A stretch of 35,808 nucleotides of DNA from an uncultured bacterium (GTDB lineage Bacteria > Pseudomonadota > Gammaproteobacteria > Burkholderiales > Burkholderiaceae_E). Both the position numbers and the translations under genes were made by a program. Shown piece by piece: positions 19,624 through 26,653 of the stretch (the stretch's first letter is position 1; each line of letters starts with the position of its first letter). Below the pieces are notes generated by a model. The model searched no databases, had not been told where the DNA came from, and worked only from the letters and a program-made list of their open reading frames with translations. The stretch spans positions 1 through 35,808 of the forward strand of contig CAIVPX010000152.1 of the NCBI GenBank assembly GCA_903907905.1. Reading direction: 5' to 3'.

Positions 19624-20666
19624 GCGACGCTGACCGGGCTGGGTTCAGGAGACTGGGCGACGGATGTCGGAATGGCGGCCGCAATGCGGTCTGGCAGCTT
19701 GTTACGGGCCGCATCGAAGGCGCGCTGCAGGGCCATATCGAAGCCTTTGACATCGGCGGATCCGTGGCTCTTGATGACCACCCCCCGCAAACCGACCAGG
19801 CTGGCACCGTTGTAGCGACTGGGATCTACCCGATGACGGAGTCGCCGGAGCACCGGCATGGCGCACAGCGCGGCCAGTTTTGATCCGACGGACCGGCCAA
19901 ACTCCTCACGGATCATCTGGAAGATCATCCGGGCGAGGCCTTCGGAGGCCTTGAGCGCGACGTTGCCGACGAAGCCATCACAGACCACGACATCAGCCTT
20001 GCCTTCGTAGATGTCGTTACCTTCGACGTTGCCAATGAAATTGAGGGGGCTGGCGCGTAACAACTCGGCCGCCTGCCGAACGATTTCGTTGCCTTTGATG
20101 AGTTCTTCGCCGATGTTCAGCAGACCGACGCTTGGGTGCTGCTTGCCCTCGAGTGCGGTCACCAGCGCCGACCCCATGAGCCCAAACTGCAGAAAGTGCG
20201 CAGGTTCGCAATCGACGTTGGCCCCTAGATCGAGCACCGTCGTGGCGCCACCGCGCGCGTTGGGCAGCTGCGAGGCGATGGCAGGCCGGTCAATGCCATC
20301 GATCATCTTGAGCACGAAGCGCGAAGTGGCCATCAGCGCACCGGTGTTGCCCGCACTGACGCAGGCGTCGGCCTCGCCAGCCTTGACCAAATCGAGCGCC
20401 ACACGCATGGACGAGTCTTTCTTGCCACGCATGGCAAGCGCCGGCGAATCATCCATGGTCACGACTTCGGAGGCATGCCGCACCGACCAACGCGCCGGTT
20501 TGGCCCGAACACCCTGCTCCGCCACGACCGCCGCGATTGCAACCTGGTCGCCAACGAGCGTCAGATGCGCCTCGGCATTTCGGTTGAGAAAGGCGAACGC
20601 GGCCGGGACGGTCACGCTCAGCCCGTGATCGCCCCCCATGCAGTCAATGGCAATCCGGACGCTCAT
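19620..20666 (-). CDS. plsX: Phosphate acyltransferase PlsX
   Basis: Makes acyl-phosphate from acyl-ACP, the donor used by PlsY in the first step of phospholipid synthesis. The 348-residue protein begins [15 protein letters not shown] and carries [25 protein letters not shown] and CDGFVGN, all typical of PlsX. ATG 20666 is chosen; a GTG two codons upstream (20672) is possible. It follows rpmF by 93 bp and leads the coupled plsX-fabH-fabD-fabG chain. Confidence 0.96.
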   Translation of the reverse strand: MSVRIAIDCMGGDHGLSVTVPAAFAFLNRNAEAHLTLVGDQVAIAAVVAEQGVRAKPARWSVRHASEVVTMDDSPALAMRGKKDSSMRVALDLVKAGEADACVSAGNTGALMATSRFVLKMIDGIDRPAIASQLPNARGGATTVLDLGANVDCEPAHFLQFGLMGSALVTALEGKQHPSVGLLNIGEELIKGNEIVRQAAELLRASPLNFIGNVEGNDIYEGKADVVVCDGFVGNVALKASEGLARMIFQMIREEFGRSVGSKLAALCAMPVLRRLRHRVDPSRYNGASLVGLRGVVIKSHGSADVKGFDMALQRAFDAARNKLPDRIAAAIPTSVAQSPEPSPVSVA

Positions 20667-20759
20667 GAGCACACACCGATCGAAATCAAGTCCGGACCCG
20701 GGCCCGCTGAGCTCGGGCGAACCACCTGCCCGTTTTCAAGCGTCTGCCTGCGCGAGAGC

Positions 20760-20942
20760 TTACTCGTCAGCCTTGGTCTTGACGACTTTCTTGCCGCGGT
20801 AAAAACCGTTGGGGCTGACGTGGTGGCGCAGGTGCGTCTCGCCCGTAGTGGGCTCGACAGCAAGCGACGGAGAGGTAATGAAATCGTGCGCGCGGTGCAT
20901 GCCGCGCTTTGAGGGCGATTTCTTGTTCTGTTGGACGGCCAT
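20760..20942 (-). CDS. rpmF: 50S ribosomal protein L32
   Basis: Small basic protein of the large ribosomal subunit. The 60-residue product begins [20 protein letters not shown], typical of proteobacterial L32, and lacks the zinc-binding cysteines seen in some other phyla. GGAG lies 8 nt before ATG 20942. The placement between DUF177 and plsX is conserved widely and links ribosome and membrane synthesis in one transcript. Confidence 0.98.
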   Translation of the reverse strand: MAVQQNKKSPSKRGMHRAHDFITSPSLAVEPTTGETHLRHHVSPNGFYRGKKVVKTKADE

Positions 20943-20982
20943 GGAGGATTCTCCGGAGAAAAAAAACTAACCCGAGAGTTTA

Positions 20983-21510
20983 TCACGAAGAGCGCCCGGT
21001 CTTGAGCCCCCGGAGCGCCTCAAAGGGATTGGGCTTGGCCGGTTCATCGGCGGGCGCGTCATCAACCCGCGATTTCGCGAGCGGTGGCTCACAGCGCGCG
21101 TGGCTTGCCGCCGGCGGCAACGCCAGGATGGCTTCGTCCTCAATCAGTTCGGCCAACTGGAAGCGCCTGGATGACACCAGGACGTCACGCTCTTCGTCAG
21201 CCTCGTCAAGCCGGGCCGCCTCGTCCTCCGAACCCGCGAGCAGAAAACGCCGATCAACAGCAAGAGGAATTGAAGCGGTGCCAAGGCAACGCCCGCAGCG
21301 CATCGACACACTGCCCGATACCCGCAGGCGCACCAGCAACTCGTCGCTGCCATCGGTGCCGCGCTCACGCCAGCCGTCAAAGCGCCAGGCCAGGTCGCCG
21401 GACGGCTCGGCCAGCAGCGAACTCAGCCGGTGGAAGTCGCCGATAGGGGTGGTGTCCTCGCAACTGTCCTGCCGGCGAGTGAATTCAAAGCTGTCGATTT
21501 CGGTGATCAT
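20983..21510 (-). CDS. yceD: DUF177 / YceD family protein (23S rRNA accumulation)
   Basis: The 175-residue protein has the DUF177 pattern: a CxxC pair at Cys72 and Cys75 (MRCGRCLG), an acidic middle, the block LAELIEDEAILALP, and a C-terminal NPFEALRGLK. E. coli YceD has been linked to 23S rRNA accumulation, and its gene lies before rpmF there as here. The ATG at 21510 is 23 bp from the divergent maf start. It ends 40 bp before rpmF. Confidence 0.92.
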   Translation of the reverse strand: MITEIDSFEFTRRQDSCEDTTPIGDFHRLSSLLAEPSGDLAWRFDGWRERGTDGSDELLVRLRVSGSVSMRCGRCLGTASIPLAVDRRFLLAGSEDEAARLDEADEERDVLVSSRRFQLAELIEDEAILALPPAASHARCEPPLAKSRVDDAPADEPAKPNPFEALRGLKTGRSS

Positions 21511-21533
21511 GATTTCTTTTTTATCATACCCAT
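21511..21533. promoter_or_regulatory. AT-rich divergent control region, yceD / maf
   Basis: These 23 bp separate two divergent genes and are far more AT-rich than the surroundings. They hold overlapping possible -10 boxes: TATGAT on the minus strand (21528-21523) and TATCAT on the plus strand (21522-21527). Neither has a convincing -35. If used, both transcripts would have very short leaders. Confidence 0.35.
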
Positions 21534-22130
21534 ATGAAACTCATCCTTGCGTCCACCTCAAGATACCGCCGCGAGCTGCTCGACAGGCTCCGCGTCCCCT
21601 TCGATTGCGAGCCGCCAGGCGTCGAGGAACTGTCGCTGCCGGGAGAGCGCCCGCGGGCCCTGTCGCACCGGCTCGCCATCGAGAAAGCGCAAGCGGTTGC
21701 CCGGCGCCATCCACAAGCGCTGGTGATCGGCTCCGATCAGGCGGCAAGCCTTGACGGTATCGCGGTCATCGGCAAGCCCGGCAGCCATGAACGCGCGGTC
21801 GAACAGTTGCGGGCGGCATCGGGTCGCACGCTCATGTTTCACACCTCGATGGCCGTCCTGCAGCAGTCAAGCGGCTTTGCCGATTCGGTCACGGTGGACA
21901 CCCGGGTACGCTTTCGACGCCTCAACGATCGCGAGATCGAAGCCTATCTGCACGCCGAGCAGCCTTACGACTGTGCGGGCGCCGCCAAGTGTGAGGGGCT
22001 GGGCATCAGCCTCCTCGAGTCCATCGAAGGCGATGATCCGACAGCGCTGATCGGTTTGCCGCTCATCGCTCTCTGCACCATGCTGCGCGCCGCCGGTCTG
22101 CCCGTTCCGGCATCGGACAGCCGTGCATGA
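21534..22130 (+). CDS. yceF: Maf-family nucleotide pyrophosphatase, YceF type
   Basis: Hydrolyses non-canonical nucleotides to monophosphates; the YceF branch prefers 7-methyl-GTP. The 198-residue protein begins KLILASTSRYRRELLDRL, with GSDQAASLDG in place of the SDTxV seen in the dTTP/UTP branch. It also has AGAAKCEGLGI and GDDPTALIGLPLIAL, matching YceF rather than YhdE. It is divergent from yceD-rpmF-plsX, as in E. coli. The stop overlaps the next gene's start as ATGA. Confidence 0.92.
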   Translation: MKLILASTSRYRRELLDRLRVPFDCEPPGVEELSLPGERPRALSHRLAIEKAQAVARRHPQALVIGSDQAASLDGIAVIGKPGSHERAVEQLRAASGRTLMFHTSMAVLQQSSGFADSVTVDTRVRFRRLNDREIEAYLHAEQPYDCAGAAKCEGLGISLLESIEGDDPTALIGLPLIALCTMLRAAGLPVPASDSRA

Positions 22131-22921
22131 CCGGTAACACTCGGCCCGGGCGACTCTGGCTGATTCCCACCCCTCTGGGCAAAGAGGTGGACCCTGCCCG
22201 TATCTTGCCTGCCGATACGCTCGACATCGTCCGACAACTCGACTGTTTCATCGCCGAAAACGCCCGCACGGCGCGCGCCTTTTTGAAAGCAGCCGGCATC
22301 GACCGCCCCATTCAGCAGGTCGAGATCGCCGAACTGAACGAACACACGCCCGACCACGCCCTGCCCGCGCTCCTCGCCCCCCTGCTGTCGGGACGGGATG
22401 TAGGCCTGGTGTCGGAGGCCGGATGTCCAGCCGTGGCAGACCCAGGCGCGGCGCTGGTGGCGCGCGCCCACGCCGCCGGCATCGAGGTACGGCCCCTGAT
22501 CGGGCCGAGTTCCATCTTGCTCGCCCTCATGGCTTCGGGCTTGGGGGGGCAGCGGTTTTCCTTTGCCGGCTACCTGCCGCAGCCGGGCGATCAGCGCGTT
22601 CGCGAGGCCCGTGAGCTCGAGCAACGTTCGGCTCGCTGGGGCGAAACCATTTTGCTGATCGAGACACCGTATCGGAATCAGGCCCTGCTCGACTCGCTGC
22701 TGGGCGCGCTGATGCCTACTACGCGCGTTCTTATTGCCAGTGATCTGAGCCTGCCGGGCGAATCAATCAGGATGAAGTCAGTGAGCGACTGGCGCCACTC
22801 GCCGCCGGTTCTGGCGCGCACGCCGACCGTGTTCGGCCTGCTCGCGGCAGCGCGCCGAAAGCCCGACGCGCCGGGCGCTCAGCGCAAACGCGGAAGATCC
22901 GACGACGTGCGCAGGGTTTGA
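22127..22921 (+). CDS. SAM-dependent methyltransferase, tetrapyrrole-methylase fold, RsmI paralog
   Basis: The 264-residue protein aligns by eye with RsmI (16S rRNA 2'-O-methylation of C1402): LWLIPTPLGK, FIAENARTARAFLK, VSEAGCPAVADPG and GPSSILLALMASGL. It differs from RsmI in several core motifs, with SEAGCP for SDAGTP and AENAR for AEDTR, and it ends in a basic tail with no clear C-terminal domain. I infer a paralog with its own substrate, not necessarily rRNA. It is coupled to maf by ATGA overlap. Its last 43 bp (22879-22921) overlap the end of the convergent sppA gene. Confidence 0.85.
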   Translation: MTGNTRPGRLWLIPTPLGKEVDPARILPADTLDIVRQLDCFIAENARTARAFLKAAGIDRPIQQVEIAELNEHTPDHALPALLAPLLSGRDVGLVSEAGCPAVADPGAALVARAHAAGIEVRPLIGPSSILLALMASGLGGQRFSFAGYLPQPGDQRVREARELEQRSARWGETILLIETPYRNQALLDSLLGALMPTTRVLIASDLSLPGESIRMKSVSDWRHSPPVLARTPTVFGLLAAARRKPDAPGAQRKRGRSDDVRRV

Positions 22922-23880
22922 GCCACGACCCGGCCCGCCTCAGCTCCAATGCGCCTCGCCAGCTTGTCGGCGATGTTTTCGTGGCGCGAGAAATCGACGA
23001 TGTCTTCGGCCTGAATGACCTCGCGCGCAACGAAGTGAACCGATCCCAGCGCATCGGCCAGCCCGAGTTCGACGCTGCGTGCACCGGACCATACCAGCCC
23101 TGAGAAGATCTCGGGACTGTCCTTGATGCGGTCGCCCCGACCCCGCTTCACCGCGTCGATGAACTGCCGGTGGATTTCATCCAGCATGGCCTGAGCATGC
23201 TCGCGCTGACGCTCGGCGAGCGGGGAAAAGCTGTCGAGAAAGGCCTTGTTTTCACCCGCGGTGAGCAGCCGCCGCTCGACACCCAGTTTCTTCATGGCAT
23301 CGACAAAACCAAAGCCGTCCATCAGCACGCCGATCGAGCCGATCAGGCTGGCGCGGTCAACGTAGATGCGATCGGCTGCCGCCGCAATGTAATAGCCCCC
23401 CGAGGCGCAAACCTCCTCGACGACAGCGTAAAGCGGCGTTGTCGGGTGGCGCTCGCGCAGCCGCCTGATTTCGTCATAGATGATGCCTGACTGGACGGGG
23501 CTGCCACCGGGACTGTTGATCCGGATCACCACCCCTGCGGTACGAGGATCCTCGAAGGCCTGCCGCAGCGACTCGGTGATGTCGTCAGCGGAGGCCTCCC
23601 CCTCGGTATCGATCAGCCCCTTGATCTCGACGAGCGCCGTGTGTCGATCGGCCGTACTAATGGCCCCGGAACTGAAATAACCGGCGCCGAGCGCAAGCGC
23701 CATCACGGCGACGCCCAGCCAGGCCAGTCGGAAGAATATTCTCCAGCGACGGGCGCGGCGTTGCTCTTCGACGGTCGCCAGGAGCACCCGTTCGATCAGG
23801 CTTCGTGCTCCCGCAGGCGACTCGGTTGAGCCCTGCGCAGCCTGGCCGGTGCGCCCGTCGCGCTCTGCAGTATCGTTCAT
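22879..23880 (-). CDS. sppA: Signal peptide peptidase SppA, short form (S49 family)
   Basis: Membrane-anchored serine protease that degrades leftover signal peptides on the periplasmic side. The 333-residue protein has a cytoplasmic N-terminus of about 45 residues and one membrane segment at about 48-68. The S49 core follows, with RINSPGGSPVQ, nucleophile Ser160 in VCASGGYY, and Lys212 in GENKAFLD as the likely general base. It matches the short 36-kDa form rather than the long tandem E. coli form. It follows the Rieske gene by 47 bp. The final 14 codons overlap the convergent methylase gene. Confidence 0.93.
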   Translation of the reverse strand: MNDTAERDGRTGQAAQGSTESPAGARSLIERVLLATVEEQRRARRWRIFFRLAWLGVAVMALALGAGYFSSGAISTADRHTALVEIKGLIDTEGEASADDITESLRQAFEDPRTAGVVIRINSPGGSPVQSGIIYDEIRRLRERHPTTPLYAVVEEVCASGGYYIAAAADRIYVDRASLIGSIGVLMDGFGFVDAMKKLGVERRLLTAGENKAFLDSFSPLAERQREHAQAMLDEIHRQFIDAVKRGRGDRIKDSPEIFSGLVWSGARSVELGLADALGSVHFVAREVIQAEDIVDFSRHENIADKLARRIGAEAGRVVAQTLRTSSDLPRLR

Positions 23881-23927
23881 CGTTCAATCGACTCCTGACG
23901 GTCATGCCGTCATCGTGGGGCTCGGGA

Positions 23928-24293
23928 TCACGGGGCCGGCACCTCCGACACGCGAACTCGAACCCGCGCCCCGCGCTCTTCGCACATCAGTATGGTGAGC
24001 GACCTGCCTCGGCAGGGACCGGCCACGCACCGTCCATCTTCGGGTTGATAGGTGGCGCCGTGCGTGGCGCATATCAAGTATCGGCCCGAATCATCAAAAA
24101 AGCGGCCTGGCTGCCAGTCCAGTTCGACCGGCACATGGGCACACTGATTCAGAAACGCCCGAACGCGTCCCTCAAATCGCACGGCGAAGGCCGACACCCC
24201 ACCGGACACCTCGAAGCGCACGCCGTCACCGCCGTCGACGAGTGCGTCGCTCGGGCAGACATCGAGCCAGCCATCGGGTGCGGCATTATCCAT
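23928..24293 (-). CDS. Small Rieske [2Fe-2S] protein
   Basis: The 121-residue protein is essentially one Rieske domain. The cluster ligands are Cys51-x-His53 and Cys75-x-x-His78, with a 21-residue spacer holding Trp60. No signal peptide or membrane anchor is visible, so it is probably a soluble cytoplasmic electron carrier like ferredoxin subunits of dioxygenases, but no oxygenase gene is nearby. Its ATG follows the HAD gene's stop directly, so the two are likely translated together. Function unknown. Confidence 0.9.
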   Translation of the reverse strand: MDNAAPDGWLDVCPSDALVDGGDGVRFEVSGGVSAFAVRFEGRVRAFLNQCAHVPVELDWQPGRFFDDSGRYLICATHGATYQPEDGRCVAGPCRGRSLTILMCEERGARVRVRVSEVPAP

Positions 24294-24965
24294 TCAATGG
24301 GACACGCCGAGCCGATCGAACAACTGTCGGCGCAGCGAATCGACGTCGTCAACGAGGGCCAGCGCTGGTTCCAGCGCGAGTTCTTCGCGCGGGTGGGCGC
24401 CATAGGTGACGCCAATTGCAAGACTGCCCGCCGAGCGGGCCATGCCCAGATCATGCGTGGTGTCGCCCACCATCAGGGCCTCCCCAGGCAGGATGCCGAC
24501 TTCCTCGCACAGGTCGTTCAACATCCAGGGGTGTGGCTTGGGTTCGCCCTCGTCCGCACAGCGGGTGGCGACGAAGCGGCGCTTCCAGTCGAACTGCGTG
24601 AGCGCCCGGTCGAGACCCGCCCTCGATTTGCCCGTGGCAACCGCCAGCCACACGCCCGCTGCCTGCAGGGCATCGAGCATGGGCTCGATGCCCTCGAAGG
24701 GACTGAGTTGCCCGTCACGCACGAGGTAGTGATGTCGGTAGCGCGCGACGAACTCGGGCATCTGCCCGGGCCCGAGCGAGGGCACTGCCAGGCGCAGGGC
24801 ATCGTGCAGCCCAAGACCGATGACATGCGCGGCGCGCTCGCGCGAGGGCACGACGATACCCAGATCGGCCGCCGCGTTCTGCATGGCCACCACGATGGCG
24901 CTGGTGGAATCGACCAGCGTGCCGTCCCAGTCGAACACGACGAGTCGGGTGCTCATCTCAGACAT
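24294..24965 (-). CDS. HAD-family hydrolase, phosphoglycolate phosphatase-like
   Basis: The 223-residue protein has HAD motif I FDWDGTLVDS (nucleophile Asp12, Asp14), motif II in VATGKS, motif III lysine in EPKPHP, and motif IV GDTTHD. A helical cap lies between motifs I and II, as in Gph-type phosphatases. The substrate cannot be read from sequence. ATG 24965 is preferred because AGGTGG lies 4 nt upstream; ATG 24956 is the alternative. It overlaps the 3' end of rluC by 8 bp and abuts the Rieske gene. Confidence 0.9.
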   Translation of the reverse strand: MSEMSTRLVVFDWDGTLVDSTSAIVVAMQNAAADLGIVVPSRERAAHVIGLGLHDALRLAVPSLGPGQMPEFVARYRHHYLVRDGQLSPFEGIEPMLDALQAAGVWLAVATGKSRAGLDRALTQFDWKRRFVATRCADEGEPKPHPWMLNDLCEEVGILPGEALMVGDTTHDLGMARSAGSLAIGVTYGAHPREELALEPALALVDDVDSLRRQLFDRLGVSH

Positions 24966-26085
24966 CGGCCACCTCGACGGTCACGCGGCCAGCCCCCGCA
25001 CCGACGAGCGAGGGCGCGCGCAGCAACGCATCGGCGTCCAGCCCGCCGAGCGCCAACAATTGAACGAAGCCGGGCGGCATGGGCGCCTCGAAGCGCATGA
25101 GCCCCGATTGGCAGCCTGCAATGACCAGCCTGAACGCGTGAAGAAACATGCGTCGGTGCCCCTGTTTTCCGATCTGTCGGTTGATCTCGAAGTTTCCGTA
25201 CTTGTCGTCGCCGAGAATCGGGCACCCCGCGTGGGCCAGATGAACCCGGATCTGATGGGTTCGACCCGTTTCGATGCGGGCCAGCACCAGACTGGCTTCG
25301 CCCACCTCGGGCAGTTCAAGCCTTGCGAGCCCGGTTGCGCGAGTGATGGCCTCCCGGCCCTCGGCGCTGACCACCACCCGACGGTCGCCATTCGGCGCGG
25401 GCAGGCGCAGCAAGGCCTGATCGAGCGTGCGGGTGCGAAGCGGCCACCGCCCCGCGACCACCGCAAGATAATACTTTTCGGTGCGTCGATCGCGAAACTG
25501 CTGCTGAAGGTGCAGCAAGGCAGAGCGGCGGCAGGCGACCAGGAGCAGGCCGGAGGTTTCGCGGTCAAGCCGGTGCGCCAGTTCCAGGAATCGCGATTCG
25601 GGGCGTTGCCGCCGGAGCGCCTCGATTGCACCGAGTGACACGCCACTGCCACCGTGGACGGCGAGCCCCGCCGGCTTGTCAAGCACGATCAGGTCCTCGT
25701 CCTGATGAATGACCGACAGGCTGGGACCCGGCGCCATGGCGCCACCACCCGCCCCCCGCAGCGGTTCGGCGACATCGCCCGGCAGCTTCAGCCCCCGGGC
25801 ATCGGTGCGAATGGGCGGCACCCGAACCCGATCGCCGGCACCCAGGCGACGGTCGGCGGTCGCCCGCCCCCCGTTAACTCGCACCTGACCACTTCGAATC
25901 AATTGATACACGTGCGACTTGGGCACGCCGCGGCAGACCCGAACCAGAAAATTATCGAGCCGCTGACCCGCGTAGGCCTCGTCAACTGTAACGATGACCG
26001 CTGCCGGTGCGCCGGTCGCAGGGCCATTGACCGGACCATTGACCGGGACGGCGGCAGGCGCCGCCAGCGAGACCGGTGCACACAC
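24958..26085 (-). CDS. rluC: 23S rRNA pseudouridine synthase, RluC/RluD family
   Basis: RluC forms pseudouridines at 955, 2504 and 2580 in E. coli 23S rRNA. An N-terminal S4 domain (QRLDNFLVRV through RVRVPPI) is followed by the catalytic domain with HRLDRETSG, whose Asp is the nucleophile, and by GRTHQIRVHLAHAG and LGDDKYG. Placement divergent from rne matches rluC in E. coli. The start is uncertain: no ATG precedes the S4 domain. I use GTG 26085 (375 residues); TTG 26130 and GTG 26199 are possible but run into the rne promoter region. The first ~35 residues are Ala/Pro/Val-rich with a PVNG repeat. Confidence 0.92.
   Translation of the reverse strand: MCAPVSLAAPAAVPVNGPVNGPATGAPAAVIVTVDEAYAGQRLDNFLVRVCRGVPKSHVYQLIRSGQVRVNGGRATADRRLGAGDRVRVPPIRTDARGLKLPGDVAEPLRGAGGGAMAPGPSLSVIHQDEDLIVLDKPAGLAVHGGSGVSLGAIEALRRQRPESRFLELAHRLDRETSGLLLVACRRSALLHLQQQFRDRRTEKYYLAVVAGRWPLRTRTLDQALLRLPAPNGDRRVVVSAEGREAITRATGLARLELPEVGEASLVLARIETGRTHQIRVHLAHAGCPILGDDKYGNFEINRQIGKQGHRRMFLHAFRLVIAGCQSGLMRFEAPMPPGFVQLLALGGLDADALLRAPSLVGAGAGRVTVEVADV
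26024..26047 (-). repeat. 12-bp tandem repeat in rluC N-terminus
   Basis: CCATTGACCGGA at 26024-26035 is followed at once by CCATTGACCGGG at 26036-26047. On the minus strand it encodes two PVNG copies in the low-complexity linker before the S4 domain. Confidence 0.85.
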
Positions 26086-26111
26086 CGCGGTCGCAGACCG
26101 AACTTCAGGTT

Positions 26112-26141
26112 TTGGACGCAAGGTCTTCAAGTTGCTATACT
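26112..26141 (+). promoter_or_regulatory. Candidate promoter for rne
   Basis: TTGGAC (26112-26117) and TATACT (26136-26141) are 18 bp apart, and a TG at 26133-26134 makes an extended -10. Start would be near 26148, about 505 nt before the rne ATG. The minus strand across the same -10 reads AGTATAGC, so it could also serve rluC in the other direction. Confidence 0.55.
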
Positions 26142-26147
26142 TTCTGG

Positions 26148-26653
26148 GTTGAGCAGCAATCCCGGATCGATTCGGGATCCCGTCCAGGCTTCTTGCCACT
26201 ACTGCAAAGACCGGACATGGGAAACAGCGAAACCCGCAGTGCCTGCGCCCCGTTCTGGCAGTTCAGCCAGTCATTCTACCGGCCCGCAGACCATGAGGCG
26301 CATCGCCGACCAGGATCTCTGCCCGACAGGAAGAACACAAGACAGCGGCCCTTCGGTCCATGACCATCGGGGCGCGGGTGATGCGAAACCTTCTGAGAAG
26401 ACATCGTAGGGTCCGCCAATCGGGCCGCGGCGAAATGGGTATCCACGTGATCGAACGACTGACAGCCTCTGGCTTGCTTGCGCCGTCCCTGCCTTGGCCG
26501 GGTTATGGCTCAGCGTCGTTCGCTCCATGCACTGCTGGTCGCGGCCGGAATCTGCCGCGCAGGCGGGGCTGACACCCTCTTCTACCTTCCGTTCGCATTC
26601 CCGCTGGTTGCCGCGCGAGGCCACGCCTCCCTTCGCGCCACGGAGTCATTTGC
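26148..26653 (+). other. Predicted long 5' leader of rne
   Basis: About 505 bp without a convincing gene lie between the predicted start point and rne. Two clear hairpins are visible: 26159-26178 (6-bp stem ATCCCG / CGGGAT, 8-nt loop) and 26540-26559 (6-bp stem CGCGGC / GCCGCG, 8-nt loop). E. coli rne has a 361-nt leader through which RNase E limits its own mRNA, and the position and length suggest a similar role. Short frames in the stretch look random. Confidence 0.5.

Noticed and set aside
20943-20982. Possible terminator between yceD and rpmF (T-run on the minus strand)
   Set aside because: The only stem before the T-run is a weak 5-bp AAACT/AGTTT pair, and gene order argues for a shared transcript.
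26148-26653. Small genes in the rne leader
   Set aside because: Several short frames exist on both strands, but none has a ribosome site, plausible composition or recognisable product.
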